A DNA stretch of 64,000 bases from Hyphomicrobiales bacterium (GTDB taxonomy: Bacteria > Pseudomonadota > Alphaproteobacteria > Rhizobiales > Rhizobiaceae). Position numbers and translations under genes: made by a program. Below the pieces are notes generated by a model. The model was not told the origin of the DNA and made no database searches. It was given only the letters and a program-made list of their open reading frames with translations. This document shows, piece by piece, positions 45,179-53,497 of this stretch. The DNA is taken from the NCBI GenBank assembly GCA_900472485.1, contig UCII01000003.1, positions 27,338-91,337 of the forward strand. The letters are read 5' to 3'. Within the stretch, counting starts at the first letter, position 1, and every line of letters starts with the position of its first letter.

Positions 45179-45961
45179 TCAAGCCTCCTCCGTGCCCATG
45201 TAGGCTTCGCGGACGCGCGGGTCCCGGCTCACCGTCGCATAGTCACCCTGGGCGAGGATCTCGCCGCGCTGCAGCACCGTGACATGATGGCAGATATCGG
45301 CGACGACCGAGAGATTGTGCTCCACCATGAGCACGGCTCTGTCGCGCGCGACGTCGCGGATAATGGCGGAGACGGTGTTTACATCCTCCAGCCCCATGCC
45401 GGCCATCGGCTCATCGAGCAGCAGCACCTTCGGATCGAGCGCAAGCGTCGTTGCAATCTCCAGCACGCGCTTGCGGCCATAGGAAAGATCGGCAGCGATG
45501 GCATCGCGCTCCTTCGAAAGGCCGACGGAGGCAATGAGCTGTTCGGCGCGGGCATTGAGGCTGTCGAGAGCCGATAGCGGCCGCCAGAACTGGTGGGCGA
45601 GATTGTTTGGCCGCTGTAAGGCGACCCGCACATTGTCCAACACCGTCAGATGCGGGAAGACGGCAGAAATCTGGAAGGAGCGCACGAGGCCCATGCGCGC
45701 GACCTTGTCAGGTCTCGTCTTGGTAATATCGATGCCGAGCAGTGTGATGGTCCCATGCGTCGGCTGCAGGAATTTGGTGAGCAGGTTGAACACCGTCGTC
45801 TTGCCGGCACCGTTCGGGCCGATCAGCGCGTGGACCTGGGCATGATATACGTCGAGATCGACATTCTTGACTGCGGTGAAGCCGCCGAAATCGCGGCGTA
45901 GTCCCCGGGCGGATAACACCACCCGGGGTTCTTCATGCGCATGTGTCGCGGATATAGCCAT
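45179..45961 (-). CDS. livG: Branched-chain amino acid ABC ATPase LivG
   Basis: Second ATP-binding subunit of the Liv-type importer. Its 260 residues contain Walker A GPNGAGKTTVF, the LivG-type insertion (RSFQISAVFPHLTVLDNVRVA), a signature that reads LSYGRKRVLEIA in place of LSGGQ (usual for LivG), Walker B VLLLDEPMAGM and H-loop VEHN. ATG 45961 is preferred; the frame continues to a TTG at 45973. It lies 15 bases after the binding-protein gene. Confidence 0.94.
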   Translation of the reverse strand: MAISATHAHEEPRVVLSARGLRRDFGGFTAVKNVDLDVYHAQVHALIGPNGAGKTTVFNLLTKFLQPTHGTITLLGIDITKTRPDKVARMGLVRSFQISAVFPHLTVLDNVRVALQRPNNLAHQFWRPLSALDSLNARAEQLIASVGLSKERDAIAADLSYGRKRVLEIATTLALDPKVLLLDEPMAGMGLEDVNTVSAIIRDVARDRAVLMVEHNLSVVADICHHVTVLQRGEILAQGDYATVSRDPRVREAYMGTEEA

Positions 45962-45976
45962 GGGCTGTTCCAAGCC

Positions 45977-47185
45977 CTATTGCTTGACGAGGTCGCAGCC
46001 GCTCTTGGCCGGATCGATATAGGCTTCCTTGCCCGGGATCGTCGCCAACACGTTGAAGTAATCCCACGGCTCTTTGCTCTCGTCAGGCTTCTTGACCTGA
46101 AGCAGATACATGTCGTGGATCATGCGTCCGTTGGCGCCGACCGTGCCGCCGCGGCCGAAGAAATCATCAACAGGCATCTCATGCAGCTGCTTGGCAACGG
46201 CGTCGGTATCGTCAGTGCCGGCCTTCTGCACGGCCTTCAGATACTGCATCACGGCGGAATAGGTGCCGGCATGGATCATGTTCGGCATCTTGCCGGTGCG
46301 GGCAAAAAAGCGCTTGCCGAATTCGCGGCTCTTGTCGTCGAGGTTCCAGTAATAGCCTTCCGTCAGCGTCAGGCCCTGCGCCGCCTGCAGGCCGAGGCCA
46401 TGGACTTCGGCAAGCGTGAAGAGCAGTGCCGCCAGATGCTGGCCGCCCTGGGTGATGCCGAATTCCGAGGCCTGCTTGATGGCATTCGAGGTGTCGAGGC
46501 CGGCATTGGCAAGGCCGATGACCTTGGCGCCGGACGACTGCGCCTGCAGCAGGAAGGACGAGAAATCATTGGTCGACAGCGGATGGCGGACGGAGCCGAG
46601 CACCTTGCCGCCGCTGGCCTTGACGAAATCGCTGGTCTGTTGCTCGAGCGAGTAGCCGAAAGCATAGTCCGCGGTCAGGAAGAACCAAGTATCGCCACCC
46701 TGCTTGACGAGCGCACCACCCGTGCCGACGGCGAGCGCATGCGTGTCATAGGCCCAATGGAAGCCATAGGGCGAACATTGCTTACCGGTGAGGTCGGTGG
46801 TCGCGGCACCCGTGACGATATCGATCTTCTTCTTTTCCTTGGCGACTGCCTGCACGGCGAGTGCGACCGAAGAGGTCGTCAGCTCCATGATGGCATCGAC
46901 CTTGTCCTGATCGTACCATTGGCGGGCGATGTTGGAAGCGATATCAGGCTTGTTCTGGTGATCGGCATCGACGATCTCGATCGGCACGCCGAGAACCTTG
47001 CCGCCAAAATCCTCGGCAGCCATCTTGGCGGCCGCTACCGACGACTTGCCGCCGAAATCCGCATAGACGCCGGATTGGTCATTGAGGATGCCGATCTTGA
47101 CGACACCATCGGACGGGCCGGCGGCGAAAGCCGCGGTGCCGGCTGCAAGCAGAAATGCAAGGGACGCAATAAGACTCTTTCGCAT
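45977..47185 (-). CDS. Periplasmic ligand-binding protein of the Liv-type ABC importer
   Basis: Periplasmic binding protein that delivers substrate to LivHMGF. Its 402 residues start with a clear signal peptide (MRKSLIASLAFLLAAGTAAFAA) followed by the Peripla_BP_6 fold (VVKIGILNDQSGVYADFGGKSSVAAAKMAAEDFGGK, then the lobe hinge region near AYDTHALAVGTGGALVKQGGD). The start at 47185 has GGAGGAGAGGAT upstream. Similar proteins bind branched-chain or other amino acids, amides or aromatic acids, so the ligand is open. It is the first gene of the transporter operon and divergent from a LysR gene. Confidence 0.92.
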   Translation of the reverse strand: MRKSLIASLAFLLAAGTAAFAAGPSDGVVKIGILNDQSGVYADFGGKSSVAAAKMAAEDFGGKVLGVPIEIVDADHQNKPDIASNIARQWYDQDKVDAIMELTTSSVALAVQAVAKEKKKIDIVTGAATTDLTGKQCSPYGFHWAYDTHALAVGTGGALVKQGGDTWFFLTADYAFGYSLEQQTSDFVKASGGKVLGSVRHPLSTNDFSSFLLQAQSSGAKVIGLANAGLDTSNAIKQASEFGITQGGQHLAALLFTLAEVHGLGLQAAQGLTLTEGYYWNLDDKSREFGKRFFARTGKMPNMIHAGTYSAVMQYLKAVQKAGTDDTDAVAKQLHEMPVDDFFGRGGTVGANGRMIHDMYLLQVKKPDESKEPWDYFNVLATIPGKEAYIDPAKSGCDLVKQ

Positions 47186-47218
47186 ATCCTCTCCTCCCAG
47201 AGATTTGGCAAAAACGAA

Positions 47219-47348
47219 TCTGTTCAAAATTGGCCAGCCGCTTTCCTCAAAACAGCTTTTCCCGATAGGCAAGATCACGGAATTCGCGCGTTGACGCAAG
47301 TCGCGATTGCAATTAATTCCAAACAAGGTCTGTTCATTTTTGAACAGA
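47219..47348. promoter_or_regulatory. Divergent control region with LysR operator candidate
   Basis: The spacer between the divergent LysR and binding-protein genes contains a perfect 8-bp palindrome TCTGTTCA-TTTT-TGAACAGA at 47329-47348, just before the LysR ribosome site, and a second TCTGTTCA half-site at 47219-47226 nearer the transporter. This is the arrangement expected for a LysR regulator that represses itself and controls the divergent operon. Confidence 0.6.
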
Positions 47349-47357
47349 GGAGGATGC

Positions 47358-48284
47358 ATGAAGCGCACGCCGCATTTTACCTGGGACGATCTGCAGTTCT
47401 TCCTCGCGGTGGCGCGAACCGGGCAGCTTTCCACTGCTGCGCGACAATTGCGCAGCAGCCATGCCACGGTCTCACGCCGCATCGACCGCCTGGAATTCGC
47501 CTTGAAGGTCAAGCTTTTCGAGCGCAATCCGCGCGGCTACATGCTGACCAGTATGGGCCAGCGCTTCGTCGATACGGCCGAGCATATGGAGCAGGAGACG
47601 GAACGTCTACGCGCTGATCTATCTGCGGGATCGGCAGCACAACGGGGTGTTGTGCGTATCAGCGCGCCGGAGGGTTTTTCAAACTTCTTCTTCACCGGCA
47701 TCCTGCCAGAATTCACCGCGAAACATCCGAACATTTCGCTGGAGCTGATCACCATCCAGCAGATCATGTCGCTCTCGCGCAAGGAGGCCGATATCGTCGT
47801 GGTGCTCGACCCGCCGAAGGCCGGCCCCTACTTCACAGAAAAGCTCACCGACTATCATCTGCAGGTCTACGGATCGCGTGACTATCTCGCTCGCCATCCG
47901 CCGATCGAAAGCCGCGACGACCTGCCGGACTTCGCCTTCATCGGCTATATCGAGGACATGATTTTCGCGCCGGGCCTGGATTATCTCGATGACGTCCATC
48001 CGCGCATCAAGCCGCAATTCCAGAGCTCGAGCATCTTTGCGCAGCTGACAGCGACGAAGAACGGACAGGGGCTGTGCGTGCTGCCGTTCTTCATCGCCGG
48101 CACGCACCCCGATCTGCAGGTCGTCCTGCCACATGAGGTGGATCTCAGGCGCCACTATTGGATCACCTGTCACCGCGATCTGCGCCAATCGCCGCGCGTG
48201 CGCACCGTCATCGACTTCCTGACGGAAGCTGTGCGCAAAAATGCCCCGGCCTTTCTGGGGCCTTGGAGACGCTCGGAAAGCTGA
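47358..48284 (+). CDS. LysR-family transcriptional regulator
   Basis: Predicted regulator of the divergent Liv-type transport operon. Its 308 residues have an N-terminal winged helix (FTWDDLQFFLAVARTGQLSTAARQLRSSHATVSRRIDRLEFALKVKLFERN) and a C-terminal effector domain (about 95-300). The start at 47358 is set by AGAGGAGGATGC; an upstream frame to 47307 lacks one. It ends 14 bp from the convergent galE. The inducer is not evident. Confidence 0.92.
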   Translation: MKRTPHFTWDDLQFFLAVARTGQLSTAARQLRSSHATVSRRIDRLEFALKVKLFERNPRGYMLTSMGQRFVDTAEHMEQETERLRADLSAGSAAQRGVVRISAPEGFSNFFFTGILPEFTAKHPNISLELITIQQIMSLSRKEADIVVVLDPPKAGPYFTEKLTDYHLQVYGSRDYLARHPPIESRDDLPDFAFIGYIEDMIFAPGLDYLDDVHPRIKPQFQSSSIFAQLTATKNGQGLCVLPFFIAGTHPDLQVVLPHEVDLRRHYWITCHRDLRQSPRVRTVIDFLTEAVRKNAPAFLGPWRRSES

Positions 48285-48298
48285 GATCGGCTGTCCCA

Positions 48299-49333
48299 TT
48301 ACATGCTTGGAACGGCGTAGACCCTGTTGACGCCGGCCGCATCGAAGCCGGCACGCTCCGCAAGGCGAAGCTCCCAATCCAGCGAGGACCGTACAATCAT
48401 TTCCAGATCATTGTATTTCGGCATCCATCCCAATTCGCAGCAAGCAAGCGTCGCATCGGCGACGATACTGGCCATATCGCCGGCGCGACGTGGAGCGATG
48501 TGGATGGGGAAGGCGCGGCCGTGGACACGCGTGACCATGTTGAGCACATCCAGAACCGAATAGCCCTGGCCGTAGCCGCAATTGGCAACCAGCGACCGTC
48601 CGCCATCGCGCAGATGCCGCAGGGCCATCAGATGCGCCTCAACGAGATCGCTGACGTGGATGTAATCGCGAACGCCGGTGCCGTCGTGTGTCGCATAATC
48701 GGTGCCGTAGATATCGACCTGACGGCGGCGGCCGAGGGCGGCCTCGCAGGCGACCTTGATAAGATGGGTGGCGCCATCAGTCGAGTGACCCGCCCTTCCC
48801 TCGGGATCAGCGCCGGCTACGTTGAAATAGCGCAGCGCCACATAGCGGAAGTCATAAGCAACAGCGGCATCGCGCAGCATCAGCTCGGACATCAGCTTGG
48901 ATTGACCATAGGGTGATTCCGGCCGCAGCGGCGCATTTTCACTGACCGGTTCGTCGGCCGGCTGCTGGCCGTAGACGGCAGCGGTCGACGAAAAGACGAA
49001 ATGGCGGATGCCGGCCCTGACGGCGGCGCTCATGAGGATGCGGGTCTTGCCGGTGTTGTTCTCATAATAGGCAAGTGGATCCTCGATCGATACCGGGACG
49101 ACCGCCGAGCCAGCGAAATGGATGATGGCATCAATATTGTTCTCGGCAAAAATCTGATGCAGCAGCGTTTCATCGGCGATATCGCCAAGATAGAAGCGAG
49201 CGGCCGGCGGGACAGCCCAGCGAAAGCCCGTGGAGAGGCGATCGATGACCACAACGTCCTCGCCCGCATCAAGCAATCTCCAGACCATGTGGCTGCCGAT
49301 ATAGCCGGCTCCGCCCGTCACCAAGACAGTCAT
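48299..49333 (-). CDS. galE: UDP-glucose 4-epimerase GalE
   Basis: Interconverts UDP-glucose and UDP-galactose, feeding exopolysaccharide and lipopolysaccharide synthesis. Its 344 residues are an extended short-chain dehydrogenase with the NAD motif VLVTGGAGYIGSHM, IIHFAG, FSSTAAVYG, catalytic YGQSK and RYFNVAGADPEGR. ATG 49333 is chosen over a TTG at 49351. It stands alone, convergent with the LysR gene. Rhizobia often carry several galE-like genes; this one is a typical full-length member. Confidence 0.93.
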   Translation of the reverse strand: MTVLVTGGAGYIGSHMVWRLLDAGEDVVVIDRLSTGFRWAVPPAARFYLGDIADETLLHQIFAENNIDAIIHFAGSAVVPVSIEDPLAYYENNTGKTRILMSAAVRAGIRHFVFSSTAAVYGQQPADEPVSENAPLRPESPYGQSKLMSELMLRDAAVAYDFRYVALRYFNVAGADPEGRAGHSTDGATHLIKVACEAALGRRRQVDIYGTDYATHDGTGVRDYIHVSDLVEAHLMALRHLRDGGRSLVANCGYGQGYSVLDVLNMVTRVHGRAFPIHIAPRRAGDMASIVADATLACCELGWMPKYNDLEMIVRSSLDWELRLAERAGFDAAGVNRVYAVPSM

Positions 49334-49516
49334 TCTTCGCGTCCCCGCCAAGTTTTGTCGGGGATATATGAGGCCGTTTCCCCTGCGAAATTGATTAAAA
49401 GCGGGTGGTGCGGCGGGAAAGATTGCGGGGATGGTTAGGGTGGGCTTTCGAGGATCGATTGGATTTTATGGATTGGAGCGCGCGATGGTGAACATCGCTT
49501 GCTTGGAGAGTGTTCA

Positions 49517-49544
49517 CCCCTCTGTCGCTGTCGCGACAGAGGGG
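49517..49544. terminator. Strong hairpin between aminotransferase and galE
   Basis: A perfect 11-bp stem (CCCCTCTGTCG at 49517-49527 with 49534-49544, 6-base loop) lies 53 bp after the aminotransferase stop. There is no T-run, so it is a possible transcript end or a repeat remnant. The rest of the 263-bp spacer, towards galE, shows nothing recognisable. Confidence 0.45.
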
Positions 49545-49596
49545 GTATCAGGACCGGCCAAATAAAACGCTGCCAGCCGCAGCACACAGATCGTAC

Positions 49597-50763
49597 CTAC
49601 AAACTCAAAATATACCGGCTCAACCTTTCCGCGGCATCCGCCACCTGAACCGGATCACGCAGGAAGCAGGCGCGCATGAACAGCTCACCGCCTAGACCGA
49701 AGGCCGTTCCGGGCGCCAGGCCGACGCCGGTCTTGTCGACGATGTCGATGGCGGCCTTGCGGCTGTCGGTCACGCCATCGATCTTCAGGAAGGAATAGAG
49801 CGCGCCATCCGGCTTCAACGTCTGCACGCGATTGGTGGCAATCAGCGCGTCGCAGAGGATATCGCGCGAGCGGGTGGCCTTCTCGATATTGGAGCGGACG
49901 AAATCATCGCCCTCGTTCAAGGCCGCAACCGCGCCTCTCTGCATGAACTGCGCGACGCCGGACGTCGAATATTGCACGAGGTTTTCGATCACCTGCCCGA
50001 GCTCTGCGGGTGCGACGATCCAGCCGACGCGCCAGCCGGTCATCGACCAGTTCTTCGAGAAGGAATTGACGAAGAGGATCTTGTCGTCGGTTTCCTTGAC
50101 ATCCAGGAAGCTCGGCGCGCGGCCGCCCGCATAGTAATAGAGCGCGTAGATTTCATCAGCCATGATCCAGAGATCGTGCTTGCGCGCCAAGGCGAGGATA
50201 TCGCGAAGATCCTGGTGGGTCGCCGTCCAGCCTGTCGGGTTGGACGGGGTATTGATGAACAGGCCCTTGGTCTTCGGCGTGATCGCCGCTTCCAGCCGGT
50301 CGAGATCGAGCGACCATTTGCCGTGTTCAAACTGTAAGGGCACGGCGACGGAACGGGCGCCTGCGATCTCGAGCGCCGCAGCAATGTTCGGCCAAGCAGG
50401 CGACAGATAAACCATCTCGTCACCGGGAGCGGTGATGGCCTGCACGGACAGCTGGATCGCCTGCATGCCGGAACCGACGACATAGAAATTCTCCATCGGC
50501 AGCGAGGTGCCGAAATGCCGGCCATAATAATCGGCGAGCGCCTGACGCAGCTCCGGAATACCGCGCTGCCAGGTGTAAAAGGTTTCGCCGGCATTGAGCG
50601 AAGCCATGGCGGCGCGGTTGATGAAATCCGGCGTCGGCAGATCGCCCTCGCCGACCCAAAGCGGCAGCAGGCCCTCGCGGCCGCGGGCATAATTGACAAC
50701 TTCGACGATCCCGCTTTCGGGTGCTGCGAGGGCGCGAGGGCTGAGGCTATCTAGTATCGACAT
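49597..50763 (-). CDS. Class I/II PLP-dependent aminotransferase
   Basis: Pyridoxal-phosphate enzyme of fold type I. Its 388 residues include the substrate loop PLWVGEGDLPTPDF, PLP-phosphate contacts near GSGMQA, N175 in NTPSNPTG, the DEIY segment at 203-206 and the Schiff-base lysine K237 in SFSKNWSMTGWRVGW. The closest named group I would place it in is aspartate/aromatic aminotransferase-like, but the amino donor cannot be read from the sequence. Start 50763 has CGGAGA upstream. It stands alone. Confidence 0.88.
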   Translation of the reverse strand: MSILDSLSPRALAAPESGIVEVVNYARGREGLLPLWVGEGDLPTPDFINRAAMASLNAGETFYTWQRGIPELRQALADYYGRHFGTSLPMENFYVVGSGMQAIQLSVQAITAPGDEMVYLSPAWPNIAAALEIAGARSVAVPLQFEHGKWSLDLDRLEAAITPKTKGLFINTPSNPTGWTATHQDLRDILALARKHDLWIMADEIYALYYYAGGRAPSFLDVKETDDKILFVNSFSKNWSMTGWRVGWIVAPAELGQVIENLVQYSTSGVAQFMQRGAVAALNEGDDFVRSNIEKATRSRDILCDALIATNRVQTLKPDGALYSFLKIDGVTDSRKAAIDIVDKTGVGLAPGTAFGLGGELFMRACFLRDPVQVADAAERLSRYILSL

Positions 50764-50850
50764 GCAAAGTCTCCGGTTTCCGCCTTCTTAAAGCAGAGCG
50801 GCGGACAAATCCCATGACTTTGCCTTAGCGAATGATCGATTTTGGTGATG

Positions 50851-50886
50851 AATAAAGCCCCAGTCCTCGCATGGACCGGGGCTTGC
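50851..50886 (-). terminator. Intrinsic terminator of mscL
   Basis: AAGCCCC(A)GTCC pairs with GGAC(C)GGGGCTT at 50855-50884, with one G-T wobble on the minus strand, followed by TTTATT. It lies 25 bp beyond the mscL stop at 50909. Confidence 0.75.
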
Positions 50887-50908
50887 AAAGTGAATCCAGC
50901 GAAGCCTA

Positions 50909-51334
50909 TCAGCGCTTGGCGAGAAGATCGCGGATTTCCGTCAGCAGCTGGACATCGGCCGGCGGCGGCGCTGCCTCGGTAACCTTCTCTTCCTTGCGCT
51001 CGACTTGCGAGCGGAGCGCGTTCACGCCCTTGACCATCAGGAAGATGATCCAGGCGAGGATGAGGAAATTGATGAGGACGGTGATGAAGCTACCGTAGGC
51101 AAGAACCGCGCCCTGGGCACGGGCCGCAGCAAGCGTCGGTGCGTTGACCCCCGAGGCGAGGCCGATGAAGTAGTTCGAGAAATCGAAGCCGCCGAAAATC
51201 GCACCGACGATCGGCATGATGATATCGTCAACCAGCGATTTCACGATGCCGCCGAAAGCGCCGCCGATGATCACGCCGACCGCGAGATCCATGACATTGC
51301 CGCGGGCGATAAATGCCTTGAATTCATTAAGCAT
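50909..51334 (-). CDS. mscL: Large-conductance mechanosensitive channel MscL
   Basis: Stretch-gated inner-membrane channel that releases solutes on osmotic downshock. Its 141 residues match the family: amphipathic N-terminus ([41 protein letters not shown], pore helix), a periplasmic loop, the second helix ([23 protein letters not shown]), and a C-terminal helical bundle ([13 protein letters not shown]). AAGGGGACTGCTCA precedes the ATG. Single-gene unit with its own terminator. Confidence 0.97.
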   Translation of the reverse strand: MLNEFKAFIARGNVMDLAVGVIIGGAFGGIVKSLVDDIIMPIVGAIFGGFDFSNYFIGLASGVNAPTLAAARAQGAVLAYGSFITVLINFLILAWIIFLMVKGVNALRSQVERKEEKVTEAAPPPADVQLLTEIRDLLAKR

Positions 51335-51364
51335 TGAGCAGTCCCCTTCGCGTTGCCGTTGAAT

Positions 51365-51571
51365 TCACTGTTGGTAATTAGCACCATCTTTTTCCTTATT
51401 TTTCAATATGAAATCGACCGCGAGCCTTATCCAAGCACGCATATCCCATGAAAATTTCGCCACGCCAGCAACTTCAGAGTGCATATATTCGGCACCTTGT
51501 TCGTCAGTTGCGAGCAACCAAGCCGAAGTCGCTGGATGTATCTCAGGAATTTCTGGTGAGTCGTTCGGCAT
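51365..51571 (-). CDS. Possible small protein between tetR and mscL
   Basis: A 68-codon frame (MPNDSPEIPEI...) lies in otherwise gene-free DNA directly after the TetR gene on the same strand. It has a well-mixed amino acid composition (ATSAWLLATDEQGAEYMHSE, SWDMRAWIRLAVDFIL) and no low complexity. Against it: there is no clear ribosome site, and codons are less GC-rich at third positions than in the neighbours. It may be a recently acquired small gene or a chance open frame; no family is recognised. Confidence 0.25.
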   Translation of the reverse strand: MPNDSPEIPEIHPATSAWLLATDEQGAEYMHSEVAGVAKFSWDMRAWIRLAVDFILKNKEKDGANYQQ

Positions 51572-51584
51572 TGTCGGCCGCGCT

Positions 51585-52151
51585 TCAAGCGCTGACCACA
51601 CTCTCCCGCATCACCTTCGCGACGAGCTTGCGAACGTAGTGGGGATCGGGCGTCTGGTCGAAGAGAATGCGATAGATGATCGGCGAGATGACGTGATCCA
51701 TCAGCTCCGCCAAGGTCGGAAAGGGCTCGCCGCATGCCTCTGCCCGCGCGATGAAGACGCTCAATTGATAGCGCGTATAGGTACCGCATTTCTCCGCGTT
51801 TGCACTGTCGGCTGCCGCAAGAATGTCGCGCAGCATTTGCCGGCCGACGCCAGAGGCCATTTCATCAGCATATTGCTCGACCCAGGCCTCCAGATCCTCG
51901 CGGGCGCTGCCGATCCTGGCGGGCTCGCCTTCCGGCCGCAGGTGCGCGGCGGCAACATCGGCGAGAAGCGCCTGAAGATCGCCCCAACGGCGGTAGATCG
52001 TCGACGGCGTGACATTGGCGCGCTGTGCGATCATGGGGATCGTCACTTCGGCGCGATCCATGGTTGCCAGCATGTCGCGGACAGATTGATGCACGGCCGC
52101 TTGCACTCTGGCGCTGCGCCCGCCGGGGCGGGGATTTTCTCGATAGCCCAT
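51585..52151 (-). CDS. TetR-family transcriptional regulator
   Basis: Predicted repressor of the divergent MFS gene. Its 188 residues have an N-terminal helix-turn-helix (VTIPMIAQRANVTPSTIYRRWGDLQALLADV) and a C-terminal ligand-binding domain of the TetR_C type. ATG 52151 with CAAGGG upstream is preferred; an ATG at 52202 is possible. The C-terminal domain gives no ligand clue beyond the neighbouring efflux pump. Confidence 0.9.
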   Translation of the reverse strand: MGYRENPRPGGRSARVQAAVHQSVRDMLATMDRAEVTIPMIAQRANVTPSTIYRRWGDLQALLADVAAAHLRPEGEPARIGSAREDLEAWVEQYADEMASGVGRQMLRDILAAADSANAEKCGTYTRYQLSVFIARAEACGEPFPTLAELMDHVISPIIYRILFDQTPDPHYVRKLVAKVMRESVVSA

Positions 52152-52206
52152 AAGCCCTTGCCAATTTTCCCTTTTTGCGGATCGTGAATGACGAAAGGCC
52201 ATCCAC

Positions 52207-52284
52207 TAACGCAAATTATTTGCTTTTATACACCAGGTGCCCTATATCCACCTAACGCAATCTTTTAGCTTTAGGTAGGATATA
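52207..52284. promoter_or_regulatory. TetR/MFS divergent operator region with duplicated box
   Basis: The 86+ bp between the divergent starts contains two copies of a 20-bp box, TAACGCAAATTATTTGCTTT (52207-52226) and TAACGCAATCTTTTAGCTTT (52253-52272), 16 of 20 bases identical and 46 bp apart. Each has a partial GCAAA/TTTGC-type dyad. CTATATCC (52242-52249) and GGATATAG (52278-52285) also flank the second box as an inverted pair. These are strong candidates for the TetR binding sites. Confidence 0.6.
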
Positions 52285-52288
52285 GTCG

Positions 52289-53491
52289 ATGACCCCGCTC
52301 GATTCCACCGCCAGCGCTCCGATTTCACCTGCCAGACGCCTGGCGCCGTACTATTATGCCGCAACTAGCGCCCTGTTTTTGGCCGCCTCGTCCGCACCGA
52401 CGCCTCTCTACCGCCTTTATCAGCAGGCCTTCGCCTTCTCGCCGATTCTGCTTACGGTGATCTTCGCCGTCTACGCCTTCTCCCTTCTCGCAGCACTGCT
52501 CATCGTTGGCTCGATTTCGGACCATCTCGGGCGCCGACCGGTGATCTTCACATCGATCCTCCTCAATATGGTGGCCACAGCGCTGTTTTTAATGGCTCGA
52601 GGTCCCGATTGGCTGATTGCCGCCCGCATCGTGCAGGGCTTTGCGACGGGAACTGCCATCAGTTCGATCGGCGCCGCCCTTGTCGATCTCGATCCGATCC
52701 GGGGATCGATCACCAACAGTCTTGCCCCGCTTGCCGGCATGGCAATCGGCGCGCTCGGCACGAGCCTGCTGATCCAATTCGCGCCGGCTCCGACCGTGCT
52801 CGTCTATATCGTCACGCTTGCCTTGCTGGCGCTGCAAGCCGCGCTGCTATGGCTGATGCCGGAGACAACGAGCCGACGGGCCGGCGTGCTCGCATCGCTG
52901 AAGCCGGAAGTCGCCGTTCCCAAGCAGGCACGCCGGACGTTGCTGGCGCTGACGCCGATCAATATTGCCGTCTGGGCGCTTGCCGGCTTCTATCTGTCGC
53001 TGGTGCCCTCGCTGGTCAGCGCGACGACCGGTAGCACGGCGCCACTGGTCGGCGGCTCCGTGGTCGCAGCCTTGACGATCAGCGGCGCTGCCGCCGTCTT
53101 CCTGCTGCGCCGGAGATCCGCCACCATGATCATGACGTTCGGCATACCAACCATGAGCCTCGGCATACTGACGATCATCGCCGGCATGCATGCCGCTGAA
53201 GTGTCGATCCTCGCGCTCGGAACTGTGATTGCCGGTTCGGGCTTTGGGGCAGCTTTCCTCGGCACGGTCAGGAGCATCATGCCGCTGGCAAAGCCCGACG
53301 AACGCGCCGGGCTACTCTCCGCCTTCTACATCCAGAGCTACCTCGCCTTCAGCGTCCCCGCCATCCTCGCCGGCTTTCTGTCAAAGGCGCTCGGCTTTGC
53401 CGAGGCCGCCGATATCTATGCGGCGGCAATCCTTCTGCTCATCGGCTGGGGCGTCGTTGCGCTGAGGGCGGGGCAAGAGAAAGTCGCGTGA
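52289..53491 (+). CDS. Major facilitator superfamily efflux transporter
   Basis: Inner-membrane secondary transporter. Its 400 residues have about 12 hydrophobic segments and the loop 2-3 motif A (GSISDHLGRRPV) of MFS drug/metabolite exporters. It is divergent from a TetR-family gene with duplicated boxes between them, the usual regulator-efflux pair, so export of a toxic compound or signal is likely. The substrate is not known. It ends 6 bp from the convergent gene at 53498. Confidence 0.9.
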   Translation: MTPLDSTASAPISPARRLAPYYYAATSALFLAASSAPTPLYRLYQQAFAFSPILLTVIFAVYAFSLLAALLIVGSISDHLGRRPVIFTSILLNMVATALFLMARGPDWLIAARIVQGFATGTAISSIGAALVDLDPIRGSITNSLAPLAGMAIGALGTSLLIQFAPAPTVLVYIVTLALLALQAALLWLMPETTSRRAGVLASLKPEVAVPKQARRTLLALTPINIAVWALAGFYLSLVPSLVSATTGSTAPLVGGSVVAALTISGAAAVFLLRRRSATMIMTFGIPTMSLGILTIIAGMHAAEVSILALGTVIAGSGFGAAFLGTVRSIMPLAKPDERAGLLSAFYIQSYLAFSVPAILAGFLSKALGFAEAADIYAAAILLLIGWGVVALRAGQEKVA

Positions 53492-53497
53492 ACGACG

